From positions 186,001 through 250,000 of the forward strand of contig NZ_JASXSH010000004.1 of the NCBI RefSeq assembly GCF_030315745.1: DNA of 64,000 bases. The letters run 5' to 3'. A program made the position numbers and the translations under genes. A model generated the notes under the pieces. It was not told the origin of the DNA. It did no database searches and saw only the letters and a program-made list of their open reading frames with translations. This stretch comes from Gordonia heveisoli. Its GTDB lineage: Bacteria; Actinomycetota; Actinomycetes; Mycobacteriales; Mycobacteriaceae. Shown piece by piece: positions 46,379 to 55,257 of this stretch; the first letter of the stretch is position 1, and the number at the start of each line of letters is the position of its first letter.

Positions 46379-48022
46379 ATGGCCTACGTGATCACTCAGA
46401 ACTGCTGCAAGGACGCGAGCTGTGTCTCGGTCTGCCCGGTGGACTGCATCCGCCCGACGGAGAATGCGGGCACCGGTACCGGGCCGCAGATGCTGTTCAT
46501 CGATCCAGACACCTGCATCGACTGCGGCGCGTGCTACGAGGAATGCCCGGTCGAAGCGATCCACGCCGATACCGATCTGCCGCCCGAACTTGAGCAGTAC
46601 GCCGAACTCAACGCCGAATACTTCCGCAAGAATCCCCTCGAACCCGGGCCGATGCTCCCCTATTCCACCCATCCGGCGGTTCCGGCCGGGAGCCTGCGGG
46701 TGGCGATCGTCGGAGCCGGACCGGCCGCCTGTTACGCGGCCACCGAACTGCTCGCCGTCGGCGGCGTCGAGGTCGAGATGTTCGACCGCCTGCCCGTACC
46801 GTTCGGCCTGGTCCGGTTCGGTGTCGCGCCCGACCATCAGCACACCAAGTCGGTGGTGAAGATCTTCGAAAGTGCTTTCCGCAACCAGCGTTTCACCGCC
46901 CACCTCAACGTCGACGTCGGCACGACCATCGACCACGACCTGCTGCTCGCCAACCACCATGCCGTCATCTATGCCGTGGGTGCACCCGACAGTCGGCAAC
47001 TCGGTATCGCGGGCGAAGGTCTGCCCGGTCATCACCCGGCCGCGGATTTCATCGGCTGGTACAACGGCCATCCCGACTTCAGCGAGCTGAGCTTCGACCT
47101 CACCGGCGCCACCGCTGTCATCATCGGCAACGGAAACGTCGCCATCGACGCCGCCCGCGTCCTACTCATGAACCGAGATACGTTGGAGCAGACCGATATC
47201 GCAGAGCATGCGATCGAAGCGCTCAGCGAGAGCGGTATCGAGGAGGTCATCCTCGTCGGTCGACGCGGTACCCGGGAGGCCGCCTATTCGGTGGGCGAGT
47301 TCCTCGCCCTCGGGCATCTCGACGGGATCGACATCGTCATCGAGACCGATGACCTCGAACCCCGGCCCGATGACGATGTGGAGACCGCGGCCAAGCTCGC
47401 CGCGGCCCGCGAGTACGCCGCACGCCCACTCCGCACGGGGAACAAGCGAATCGTCTTCCGATTCATGCAGTCCCCGACCGGACTCCACGGGGATGGCCGC
47501 GTCACCTCAATCCGGCTGGCCACCAACACAATCGACGAGCAGGGCCGCGCTGTCACCGGCACCGACGTCGAGGAGGTCCCGACCGGCCTGGTGCTACGTT
47601 CCATCGGCTACCGCGGACGTCCGATGCCCGGACTGCCCTTCGACGACGTCGGCGGCGTTATCCCCAACGACGGCGGGCGCGTCGTCACCGACGGCACGAC
47701 TGTACCCGGCGTTTATGTGACCGGATGGATCAAGCGCGGCCCCCGCGGTGTCATCGGCACCAATCGTGCTTGCGCCGAGGAGACCGTAACCGCCCTGCTC
47801 GAAGACTTCGATGCCGGGGCGCTGCCGGGTGCCGTCGGCGATCACGACGCACTTGTCGCGGCCATGACCGAGCGGGGCGCCGATCCGATCGGGTGGTCGG
47901 GCTGGCGCGCCATCGACGCCGAGGAGAAGGCACGGGGTTCCGAATCAGGAAGGCCCCGAGTGAAACTGGTGAGTGTCACGGATCTGCTGGCGGCCTCCTC
48001 CACATTCGCTCGTACCCCCTGA
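46379..48022 (+). CDS. FprB-like ferredoxin/ferredoxin-NADP reductase fusion
   Basis: A 547-residue protein. Residues 1-80 are a bacterial ferredoxin (CCKDASCVSVCPVDC and CIDCGACYEECPVEA); the rest is an NADPH:ferredoxin/adrenodoxin reductase with the FAD loop VAIVGAGPAACYAATELL and the NADP loop VIIGNGNVAIDAARVLL. It matches mycobacterial FprB (575 residues). It could pass electrons from NADPH to P450s or Rieske oxygenases; the P450 at 62 kb and KshA are possible clients, which is inference. The ATG at 46379 follows GAGGACG. Divergent from tetR. Confidence 0.88.
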   Translation: MAYVITQNCCKDASCVSVCPVDCIRPTENAGTGTGPQMLFIDPDTCIDCGACYEECPVEAIHADTDLPPELEQYAELNAEYFRKNPLEPGPMLPYSTHPAVPAGSLRVAIVGAGPAACYAATELLAVGGVEVEMFDRLPVPFGLVRFGVAPDHQHTKSVVKIFESAFRNQRFTAHLNVDVGTTIDHDLLLANHHAVIYAVGAPDSRQLGIAGEGLPGHHPAADFIGWYNGHPDFSELSFDLTGATAVIIGNGNVAIDAARVLLMNRDTLEQTDIAEHAIEALSESGIEEVILVGRRGTREAAYSVGEFLALGHLDGIDIVIETDDLEPRPDDDVETAAKLAAAREYAARPLRTGNKRIVFRFMQSPTGLHGDGRVTSIRLATNTIDEQGRAVTGTDVEEVPTGLVLRSIGYRGRPMPGLPFDDVGGVIPNDGGRVVTDGTTVPGVYVTGWIKRGPRGVIGTNRACAEETVTALLEDFDAGALPGAVGDHDALVAAMTERGADPIGWSGWRAIDAEEKARGSESGRPRVKLVSVTDLLAASSTFARTP

Positions 48023-48046
48023 TTCAGCGCCCACCAGACAGACACG

Positions 48047-48088
48047 ACGAGAACGCCGTCACCGGATATCCGGTGACGGCGTTCTCGT
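48047..48088. terminator. Perfect 42-bp palindrome, bidirectional terminator
   Basis: The first half begins ACGAGAACGCCGTCACCGGA and the second half is its exact reverse complement, ending TCCGGTGACGGCGTTCTCGT. It lies between the convergent fprB-like and aldehyde dehydrogenase genes, 24 nt and 19 nt from their stops, and fits a shared terminator. Confidence 0.85.
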
Positions 48089-48107
48089 GGATCGCGTCCG
48101 AGACGAA

Positions 48108-49565
48108 CTACATCTGTGCCCAGACCGTCTTGGACTGCAGGTACGTGTCGATACCGGCCTTGCCCGACTCGTAGCCCCAACCGGACTGCTTGTAGCCACC
48201 GAACGGCATCGAATGGTCGAACTGCAACTGGCAGTTCAGACCGACGGTGCCTGCCTTGAGCCGCTTGGCCAGTCGGTGTGCACGCCCGAGGTTCTGGGTC
48301 CACACCGTGCCCGCGAGACCGTAGGCGGTGTCATTGGCCAGTGCGATGGCCTCGTCTTCGTCGTCGAACGGCAGAATCGTCACCACCGGACCGAAGATCT
48401 CCTCCTGGAACAGTCGGCTGGTCGCCGGATCGACGTTGGTCGCGACGGTCGGATGGACGAAGTAGCCCTTGCGATCCAGGCGATGTCCACCGGTGACGAG
48501 TTCGGCGCCGTCCGCGCGTCCCTGGTCGAGGTAGCCCATGACCCGGTTGAGCTGGCGCTCGCTGATCAGCGGGCCGATCATCACACCTTCGTCCTTGGGA
48601 CCGCCGAGTTGCAGGTTGTCGGCGATGGTGGCGATACCCGCAACCACGCGCTCGTAGACACCTCGCTGCGCGAAGATCCGCGAACCCAGCATGCACACCT
48701 GGCCCGAGTGCAGGAAGCATCCAAATCCGGCCATCGCGATGGCCATGTCCAGATCGGCGTCGTCGAAGATCAGGACCGGTGACTTGCCACCGAGTTCGAG
48801 GGTGACCTTGTTGAGGTTGCTGGCGGCCGACGCCCGGACGATCTCGCGGCCGACCTCGGTCGAGCCGGTGAAGGCAACCTTGTCGACGTCGGGGTGCGCG
48901 GTGATCTGCGCACCGGCGGTGTGCCCGTATCCGTTGACCAGGTTGACGACTCCCTCGGGGATGCCGGCCTCATGCAGGATGCGGGTCAGCACGAGCGCCG
49001 ACAGCGGGGTTTCCTCGGCGGGCTTGACCACTGTGCTCGACCCTGCGGCCAGTGCCGGGGCCAGCTTGGCACAGTAGTTGAACACCGGGCCGTTCCACGG
49101 GAAGATCAAGCCCACAACGTCATACGGCTCACGCAGGGTGTATGCGTGCATATGCGACTCGACGCCGGTCAGGCCACCGGTGTTGACGTCACGGGCGATG
49201 CCGTCGATCTTGGTGCACCAGCCCGCGTAGTAGCGGAACCATTCCGAACCGACCCGGGTGATCACCTTCGCCTGCGATGCCGGGATTCCGGCGTTGACCG
49301 ACTCCAGATCGGCGAGCAGGTCGGCATTCTCGTCAATCAGATCGGCGATCTTCCACAGCACGCGCGCACGGTCGTAGTCGGGCACTCCCGACCAGACGCG
49401 GGATTCCGCGGTCTCCTTGGCCCGCGACACCGCGGCGTCGATCGCCTCGGGGCCACAATCGGTGAACTCGGTGATCTGTTCCTCGGTGACCGGGTCGACG
49501 ATGGGGATCGTCTCTCCCGTACCCGGGATCCCCCGGAGCTCGTCCAATACCGACTGAACCGACAT
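48108..49565 (-). CDS. Aldehyde dehydrogenase
   Basis: A 485-residue NAD(P)-dependent aldehyde dehydrogenase. Visible are FPWNGPVFNYCAKLAPALAAG, the glycine motif FTGSTEVGREI, the general base Glu in LELGGKSP, the catalytic Cys in HSGQVCMLGSR and the end QFDHSMPFGGYKQSGWGYE. The ATG at 49565 follows AAGGGGA. It resembles phenylacetaldehyde/betaine-type ALDHs, but the substrate is not determinable. It is convergent with fprB and divergent from the long crotonase gene, with a 212-nt gap. Confidence 0.93.
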   Translation of the reverse strand: MSVQSVLDELRGIPGTGETIPIVDPVTEEQITEFTDCGPEAIDAAVSRAKETAESRVWSGVPDYDRARVLWKIADLIDENADLLADLESVNAGIPASQAKVITRVGSEWFRYYAGWCTKIDGIARDVNTGGLTGVESHMHAYTLREPYDVVGLIFPWNGPVFNYCAKLAPALAAGSSTVVKPAEETPLSALVLTRILHEAGIPEGVVNLVNGYGHTAGAQITAHPDVDKVAFTGSTEVGREIVRASAASNLNKVTLELGGKSPVLIFDDADLDMAIAMAGFGCFLHSGQVCMLGSRIFAQRGVYERVVAGIATIADNLQLGGPKDEGVMIGPLISERQLNRVMGYLDQGRADGAELVTGGHRLDRKGYFVHPTVATNVDPATSRLFQEEIFGPVVTILPFDDEDEAIALANDTAYGLAGTVWTQNLGRAHRLAKRLKAGTVGLNCQLQFDHSMPFGGYKQSGWGYESGKAGIDTYLQSKTVWAQM

Positions 49566-49777
49566 GTCGTCCCCTTCGCTGTATTCAGGATTGATGTGAT
49601 GAAGATGGTCCGGCGATTTCGGACCGCTGCGCGCCGACGCTATGACCGACCCCGGTCGGTGTCCACCACGCGTCCCGTTGGCCGGAAACAACTTTGAGGA
49701 TCGGTTCGCAACATCTCGACACCGATTCCGCGCGGGCGGTATGACATAGGTGTGAGCATCAGCCGAATCGCGTCCCG

Positions 49778-50770
49778 ATGACCGCCGCATCCGATGTCAT
49801 CCGTGTTGTCGACGCGGACGCCCCTGCCGACCTGGAACTGCCCTCGGTAACCGCGCTCGCGCCACCCGTCGTCGCCGTGGCCGACGACCCCGAGAGGCTC
49901 GCCTCCACGCACTGGCTCGACATCGCGTCGTTCACCCTGACCGAACGGCCGACCAGCGATCCCCGTTGTGTTCGTGTCGATTCCATCGACGTCGCGGTTG
50001 CCGACCTGACCGCTCGCATCGCAGCCGCCCCGGTGAGTGCAGCGGTGAACGCCGACGTCTTCGCCTCCGTGGACACCGCAGGCGACCCTCGCCGGGCACT
50101 CGTCACCGAGTCGTTGGCGTACTCGACGCTGCAGTCTGGCTCCGAGTTCCGGCGCTGGGCCGATCAGCGCGGACCCGTCCGCATCGAGCCGCCAACCCAG
50201 ACCCCGCCCGTGCTCTACCGCCGCGCGGGGAGCGCCCTGCACATCACCTTCAACCGCCCGCATCGCCACAACGCCTTCACCGACTCGATGCGGGCAATCC
50301 TGCTGGAGGCACTGACGGTCGCCGCTCACGACCCGACGATCACATCGATCAGCCTGCGCGGCGCCGGGCGCTCCTTCTGCAGCGGCGGTGATCTGGCCGA
50401 ATTCGGCGCCTTCGCCGACCCGGCGGCGGCACACCTCGCTCGCACCCGGCACAGCCCGGCGCTCGGACTCGACCTGCTCCGCCGCCGCCTGGGTACTTCC
50501 ACCCGCGCCTACCTGCACGGGCAGGTGCTCGGCAGTGGGCTGGAGATGGCGAGCTTCTGCGGCCACCTGACCGCCGACCCCCACGCGCGGTTCGGGCTCC
50601 CCGAACTCAGCGTCGGGCTCATCCCGGGCGCAGGCGGCACCTATAGTGTGCCGCGGCGAATCGGCCGGTGGCGAAGCTGCTACCTGGTGCTTTCCGGGGC
50701 GGTGCTGGATGCCGGAACCGCGCTCGAGTGGGGGCTGGTGGATGCCATCGAGGCCTGTGCACCCGCGTGA
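49778..50770 (+). CDS. Enoyl-CoA hydratase/isomerase with an N-terminal extension
   Basis: A 330-residue protein. Residues from about 145 onward are a crotonase: ITFNRPHRHNAFTDSM, SFCSGGDLAEFG, LGSGLEMASFCGHL and GLIPGAGGTYSVPRRIG. The first 145 residues are an additional domain with an alpha/beta pattern (PSVTALAPPVVAVADDPERL and RVDSIDVAVADLTARIAAAP) that I do not recognise. The typical hydratase is about 260 residues long, so this is an unusual fusion or an altered N-terminal half-domain of the crotonase fold. It stands alone upstream of the mas genes. Confidence 0.8.
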   Translation: MTAASDVIRVVDADAPADLELPSVTALAPPVVAVADDPERLASTHWLDIASFTLTERPTSDPRCVRVDSIDVAVADLTARIAAAPVSAAVNADVFASVDTAGDPRRALVTESLAYSTLQSGSEFRRWADQRGPVRIEPPTQTPPVLYRRAGSALHITFNRPHRHNAFTDSMRAILLEALTVAAHDPTITSISLRGAGRSFCSGGDLAEFGAFADPAAAHLARTRHSPALGLDLLRRRLGTSTRAYLHGQVLGSGLEMASFCGHLTADPHARFGLPELSVGLIPGAGGTYSVPRRIGRWRSCYLVLSGAVLDAGTALEWGLVDAIEACAPA

Positions 50771-50783
50771 GAGTGCCATTCTC
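50769..50783. promoter_or_regulatory. TetR-type operator-like dyad before the mas gene
   Basis: GAGAGT and ATTCTC flank GCC. This differs by one core base from the GAGAAT-N3-ATTCTC dyad between tetR and fprB. It lies at the very end of the crotonase gene, 69 nt before the mas start. Confidence 0.5.
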
Positions 50784-50851
50784 ATTTCCAGACTATGGTC
50801 TTTTCTTGCGTGGTAGGGTCGCTCTCAAGCAACCGACGACCCGGGGCAACC

Positions 50852-51814
50852 ATGACTCTCCTGCACCATCCGGACGCGATCGCCGACGAGTACGACGAGC
50901 TCGCGCTGGCGGAGGCCGAGGCCGCCGCGGCCGAAGCCGAAGCGGCCGCCGCACGCGCCCGAGCCGAGGTCGCTCGCGCGCGTGCCCGCGCCAACCGGCA
51001 GCGCGCCGCCGCGACGACGTCCGACGACAGCACGGTGACGACGTCCGACGACAGCACGGTGACGACGCCCGCAGACAGCACGGTGACAGCGCCCGGCGAG
51101 ACCGCGTCCGCCAGCGGCGAACCCACCGCTGACAAAACCACCGCCGACAAACCCCGCGGCAAGACGGGCAATACCGCTACGCCGACCGGGAAGAAGCGCA
51201 AGGACGCGCCGAAGCCGGAGCACGCGATCGCAACCACCGCCGATGACACAGTTGGCGACTCCACCGATCGCCCAGGACGTCTGCGGCGGCTGGCCACCCG
51301 AACCACCGCGGTCATCCGAGACCGACGTCGCCCCAGTCGTCGCGCCGTGGCGATCGCGGTGATGGCCGTGGTGAGTGTCGCGGCCCTCGCATTCACCGGA
51401 TACGCGAATTGGAATCACCACGAGGCCACCGCGGAACAGACTCGCGCGCAGGAGTTCTCCGACGCGGCTGCGCTCGGCGTCACCGCCATCACGTCACTCG
51501 ATTTCACCCATGCGCAGCGCGACGTTCAGCGTGTCCTCGACCGCTCCACCGGAGAGTTCTACACCGACTTCAAGAACCGCTCGAAGGATTTCGCATCGGT
51601 CATCGAGAAGTCCCAGGTGACCACCAAGGGCAAAGTGACCGGAACCGCGGTCGAGTCCCTGAGCGGCGACACTGCCGTCATTCTGGTTTCGGCCACCTCT
51701 GACGTCACCAATGCCGCCGGCGCGCAGCAGGAACCGCGCATGTGGCGGCTACGCGTCACCGTTCAGGACGTGAACGGCACCAAGAAGATCTCGAAGGTGG
51801 ATTTCGTACCATGA
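50852..51814 (+). CDS. Mce-associated membrane protein (first copy)
   Basis: A 320-residue protein with a long Ala/Glu/Arg-rich N-terminal coiled-coil-like region (about 15-55), three TTSDDSTV-type repeats (about 55-78), a basic Thr/Lys-rich stretch, one membrane helix (AVAIAVMAVVSVAALAFTGYAN, about 166-187) and an extracytoplasmic domain of the Mce-associated (Mas/Mam) type. Such proteins sit with Mce complexes in the envelope and are thought to stabilise lipid import. I chose the ATG at 50852. The stop overlaps the second mas gene (ATGA). It is convergent with the mce operon. Confidence 0.88.
   Translation: MTLLHHPDAIADEYDELALAEAEAAAAEAEAAAARARAEVARARARANRQRAAATTSDDSTVTTSDDSTVTTPADSTVTAPGETASASGEPTADKTTADKPRGKTGNTATPTGKKRKDAPKPEHAIATTADDTVGDSTDRPGRLRRLATRTTAVIRDRRRPSRRAVAIAVMAVVSVAALAFTGYANWNHHEATAEQTRAQEFSDAAALGVTAITSLDFTHAQRDVQRVLDRSTGEFYTDFKNRSKDFASVIEKSQVTTKGKVTGTAVESLSGDTAVILVSATSDVTNAAGAQQEPRMWRLRVTVQDVNGTKKISKVDFVP
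51014..51085. repeat. Three 24-bp tandem repeats in the mas gene
   Basis: Units 51014-51037 and 51038-51061 are identical (ACGACGTCCGACGACAGCAC plus GGTG); the third, 51062-51085, has three changes. They encode TTSDDSTV, TTSDDSTV and TTPADSTV in the cytoplasmic N-terminal region. Confidence 0.92.
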
Positions 51815-52524
51815 CCAGCGAACAGGCGAAGGGCACCGACACCGACACCGACGACCCTGTGGTCGACACAGACGTCGACACCGTTACCGATGCCGATGAA
51901 GAAGCTGCCGACGATATCGACACCGATGTCGACTCGGGCCCAGTGGCGTCGGACGACGAAGGCGGAACCTCTTCCGGTACAGGAGATCTCGCTGCCGGGT
52001 GGTTCTCCGCACTGCGGCGACACATCACTCGTGAACAATTGCGCGGACGCGCGGTCCCGTTCGTGGCGGCCACGGTGATGGTTGCGAGCGTCGCAGCTGC
52101 GGTCACCAGCTATGTCACCGTCTTCCGTGAGGACGAGGCCACCGACACCGAGGCGGTGAGCGAGGTCGTCGGCGCGGCGAAGGACGGCACCATCGCCATC
52201 CTTTCCTACTCGCCGAAGACCCTCGACGCCGACTTCGATCGCGCGAAGAGCCATCTGACCGGCCAATTCCTCACCTACTATCAGCAGTTCACCGACAAGG
52301 TGGTCAAGCCGGCCGCCACCCGCAACGGCATCACCACCACGGCGACCGTCGTCCGCTCGGCCGTCTCCAGCATCTCCGCCGACCATGCCGAGGTTCTGGC
52401 CTTCGTCAATCAATCCACGGTCAGCCGGGTCAAGCCCGACGCCGAGGACAGTTCGAGCAGCGTCCGGGTCTCCTTACAGAAGGTCGACGGCACCTGGCGC
52501 ATCAGCAACTTCGACCCGGTGTAG
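51811..52524 (+). CDS. Mce-associated membrane protein (second copy)
   Basis: A 237-residue protein: an acidic Asp/Thr-rich N-terminal region (about 1-58), one membrane helix (VPFVAATVMVASVAAAVTSYVTVF, about 90-113) and a Mas-type extracytoplasmic domain ending VDGTWRISNFDPV, a typical close of the family. The ATG overlaps the stop of the first copy. It follows the same topology as its neighbour but with a different charge pattern in the cytoplasmic part. A terminator-like hairpin lies 23 nt downstream. Confidence 0.88.
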   Translation: MTSEQAKGTDTDTDDPVVDTDVDTVTDADEEAADDIDTDVDSGPVASDDEGGTSSGTGDLAAGWFSALRRHITREQLRGRAVPFVAATVMVASVAAAVTSYVTVFREDEATDTEAVSEVVGAAKDGTIAILSYSPKTLDADFDRAKSHLTGQFLTYYQQFTDKVVKPAATRNGITTTATVVRSAVSSISADHAEVLAFVNQSTVSRVKPDAEDSSSSVRVSLQKVDGTWRISNFDPV

Positions 52525-52546
52525 CGCCATCCGGCCAGCGCACCTC

Positions 52547-52577
52547 GCACCCCGCCCTCACACCGAGGCCGGGGTGC
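52547..52577. terminator. Hairpin terminator downstream of the mas genes
   Basis: GCACCCCGCCCTC and GAGGCCGGGGTGC pair with one mismatch around ACACC. It lies between the convergent mas and mce operons and has no T-run. Confidence 0.65.
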
Positions 52578-52705
52578 ACTGCTGTCGGGATTCACCCTAT
52601 TCTTGCGATTTCGATTGCCGCACCCACGCCGACGCGCCCGCAACCTGACATGGTCGCGGACGGCGTCGAACTCGTGGTGACCTCGCGCTGAGACCCCGGG
52701 TGGGA

Positions 52706-54118
52706 TCAGCGCGGCATCATGCCCTGCCACGATTCCGGCCGGGGCCGGCCAAGGTCGGTCTGCCGGTAGGTCTTTCCGTCCGGACCGACATAGCTGCCGT
52801 CGGCCGGATCGTATTGCGCGGCCATCACCGTCGGCCCGCCATCGCCGCCTGCCCCGTAGGACGAGGGGTAGATGCCCTGTCGTTCGAGGTTCGGATCGCG
52901 CGGATACGGACCGATCAGCGGCTGGCGTTGCGCCAGCGGACGGTACTCCTCGTCGCTGTTGCACATCTTGGCCGTCGGTGCGCGCTTCCACGGTTTGTTC
53001 GCACAGGGGATGTTGCGCGCACCGCGCACGCCCAGCGGACTGGACTGCGGCAGTTTGCAATACAGATCGCTCGGGGTGTCGATCGTGCTGACGTCCTCCG
53101 GTGGCCGCCACTGTGACGGCGGCAGAAAGCCGACGGTGCAGGCCGGCGGATCCGAGATGCCGCTCACGCGGAAGTCGCCGAGGCCCCACAGCGTGCCGTT
53201 GTTCTTGGGCTGCACGGCTTGGATCATCGAGATCGCCGGGGGCAGCAGCACCAGCACCTGTTCCAGGCCCGCGTTATAGGTCACCAGCAGTTGCCCGACC
53301 GAAGTGATGTTGCCCAGCAGCACCGGCAGTGTCAGCTTGACCGAGTCGAGCGTTTTGGTCACCTCGTCGGCGAATCCCGGTCCGTCCGCGAGTAGTTTGC
53401 GCACCTGCGGCGTATTGGTCACCAGCTGGCCGGTGACGCGGTCCAGGCTCGACGTCCAGATCCGGATCGCATCGGTGCTCTGGATCTGAGAATCGACCAG
53501 CGGTAGCGCATCGTGGATCAAGGTTCGCGTCGGCATCGCCACGGTGTTCATCTCGGCCGAGATCGTCGAGCCTGAGTCGAGCAGGCTCTGCAGGTCATAC
53601 CCTTGCCCGCCGAGTCCCTCGTTCAACTCGTTGACCAGGGTGAACAGTTGCTGCTTCGGGATACTCGTCACCAGTGCGTTGAGCTTCTCCAGCATCGGCG
53701 CCACCGGCGCCGGAGTCGCCACGTTCTCCGCCCGGATGACCGAACCGTCCTGCAGGTAGGGACCACTCGACGTTCGCGGTCGCAGATCGACGTACTGCTC
53801 ACCGATCGCCGACATGCTGCGGATCTGTGCGTCCAGATCGGCCGGGATACGTTCATCGCTGTCGATGGACAGTGTGGCCCGCACCCCGGTGTCGGTGAGC
53901 TCCACCGCGGTCACCCGCCCGACGTCGACGCCGCGATAGCTGACATTGCTGAATCGATAGAGGCCGCCGGTCACCTCGGATTCGAGTGTGACATTGATTC
54001 GGCCGATCCCCAACGGCGCCTGAACCTGCATATAGGTGAACAACATCATCCACGAGGCAATCAACCCGACGACGGTGAAGATCGCCAGCTGGGCCTTGAC
54101 CAGTTTGGAGAGAATCAT
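52706..54118 (-). CDS. mceF: Mce family protein MceF
   Basis: A 470-residue Mce protein, sixth subunit of the import complex. It has an N-terminal membrane anchor (LAIFTVVGLIASWMMLFTYM), then the MCE domain with GGLYRFSNVSYRGVDVGRV and a helical tunnel-forming region, and a long Pro/Gly/Tyr-rich C-terminal tail (from about residue 310) with cysteines. MceF subunits usually close the operon, as here. The start overlaps the mceE stop by 4 nt. Confidence 0.9.
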   Translation of the reverse strand: MILSKLVKAQLAIFTVVGLIASWMMLFTYMQVQAPLGIGRINVTLESEVTGGLYRFSNVSYRGVDVGRVTAVELTDTGVRATLSIDSDERIPADLDAQIRSMSAIGEQYVDLRPRTSSGPYLQDGSVIRAENVATPAPVAPMLEKLNALVTSIPKQQLFTLVNELNEGLGGQGYDLQSLLDSGSTISAEMNTVAMPTRTLIHDALPLVDSQIQSTDAIRIWTSSLDRVTGQLVTNTPQVRKLLADGPGFADEVTKTLDSVKLTLPVLLGNITSVGQLLVTYNAGLEQVLVLLPPAISMIQAVQPKNNGTLWGLGDFRVSGISDPPACTVGFLPPSQWRPPEDVSTIDTPSDLYCKLPQSSPLGVRGARNIPCANKPWKRAPTAKMCNSDEEYRPLAQRQPLIGPYPRDPNLERQGIYPSSYGAGGDGGPTVMAAQYDPADGSYVGPDGKTYRQTDLGRPRPESWQGMMPR

Positions 54119-55257
54119 CGGCCACCTTGCCGGGGTTGTGCCAGCGGTCCGAACAGCGGATCGTGGCGTGGCTGCTGCTTGTAGCCCGGGTCCTCGGGTG
54201 CGAACGGCACCGTCGCGTCGGGGTCTCCGAACGGGGTCCCGAGCAACAGTTCGCGACGCATGCGCGGCACCGTGAGATCGACGGTGGCGTGCAGGTTCAT
54301 ATAGTCGCCGCGCACCGCACGGTCGATCACGCTCTGTCCGTACGGAAAGACGAGAGCGTAGTCGAGGGCCGAGTCGATCTTGTACCCAACATCGGCCAGG
54401 GCCTGCAGGGTCGGCTCCAGATGCTGCAGGTCGGCGACGAGGTCGTCGGTCACCTCGCCGACGACGCCGGTGGCGGTGTTACTGAAGACCCGCAGCCGGT
54501 CGAGGGCGTGGGTCAGATTCGGCATCTGCGCCTGCAACACCGCCAGTCCGGGCGGAATCCGCTGCAGCGCTTGCTCGATCACCTGGTCCTGCGCGGCGAA
54601 TCCGGTACTGACGCGCCGTGTCTGATCGAGCAGCGCGACCAGATCGTCGCGCTGGCGATCCAGCGTGCCGATGAATTTGGTCATGTTGCTCAGCAACATG
54701 CGGGTGTCGCCCTCTCGACCACCGAAACCGTCGTTGAGCTCCTTGATGATTCCGCCGAGCTGGCCGAGCCCGCCTCCGTTGACCACCGAGGAGACCGAAG
54801 CGAGCGTCTCCTCGGTCGACGGATAGGACGACGAGCGGTTCAGCGGTATCCGTGCGCCGGCGGGTAACCGGCCCGCGGGTGCGACGCCGGGGGGCGGGTC
54901 GAGGGCGATATGCATAGATCCGAGCAGGCTGGTCTGCCCCACCTTCGCCACCGCATTCGCGGGCACCACCGTGCCCTGCCGCAGACGCAACTCGACTTCG
55001 GCGTGCCATCCGCGCACCCGCATCGGTCCCACGCTGCCGACCTCGACATCGTTGATCATGACCGGCGAATTCTGCGACAGCGTACCGACGTTCTCGATCT
55101 CAGCGGTGATCGAGAAGTCCTGCGACGAGGTGCCGACGGTCCCCGGCAGCGCCACCGAATTGACTCCGTTCCAGCTACATCCGGTGGCCAGCAGACCGAC
55201 GCATAGCAGCGCTATCACCGCCCAGACGGAACGGGAGCGGTTGCGGCTCATGGTCAT
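54115..55257 (-). CDS. mceE: Mce family lipoprotein MceE
   Basis: A 380-residue Mce protein with a lipoprotein signal peptide: basic MSRNRSRSV, a hydrophobic stretch and the lipobox LATGC (cysteine at residue 27). The MCE domain follows (FSITAEIENVGTLSQNSPVMI, then VGSVGPMRVRGWHAEVELRL). The lipoprotein subunit is characteristic of MceE (Lpr-type) in each Mce system. It overlaps mceD and mceF by 4 nt on each side. Confidence 0.92.
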   Translation of the reverse strand: MTMSRNRSRSVWAVIALLCVGLLATGCSWNGVNSVALPGTVGTSSQDFSITAEIENVGTLSQNSPVMINDVEVGSVGPMRVRGWHAEVELRLRQGTVVPANAVAKVGQTSLLGSMHIALDPPPGVAPAGRLPAGARIPLNRSSSYPSTEETLASVSSVVNGGGLGQLGGIIKELNDGFGGREGDTRMLLSNMTKFIGTLDRQRDDLVALLDQTRRVSTGFAAQDQVIEQALQRIPPGLAVLQAQMPNLTHALDRLRVFSNTATGVVGEVTDDLVADLQHLEPTLQALADVGYKIDSALDYALVFPYGQSVIDRAVRGDYMNLHATVDLTVPRMRRELLLGTPFGDPDATVPFAPEDPGYKQQPRHDPLFGPLAQPRQGGR

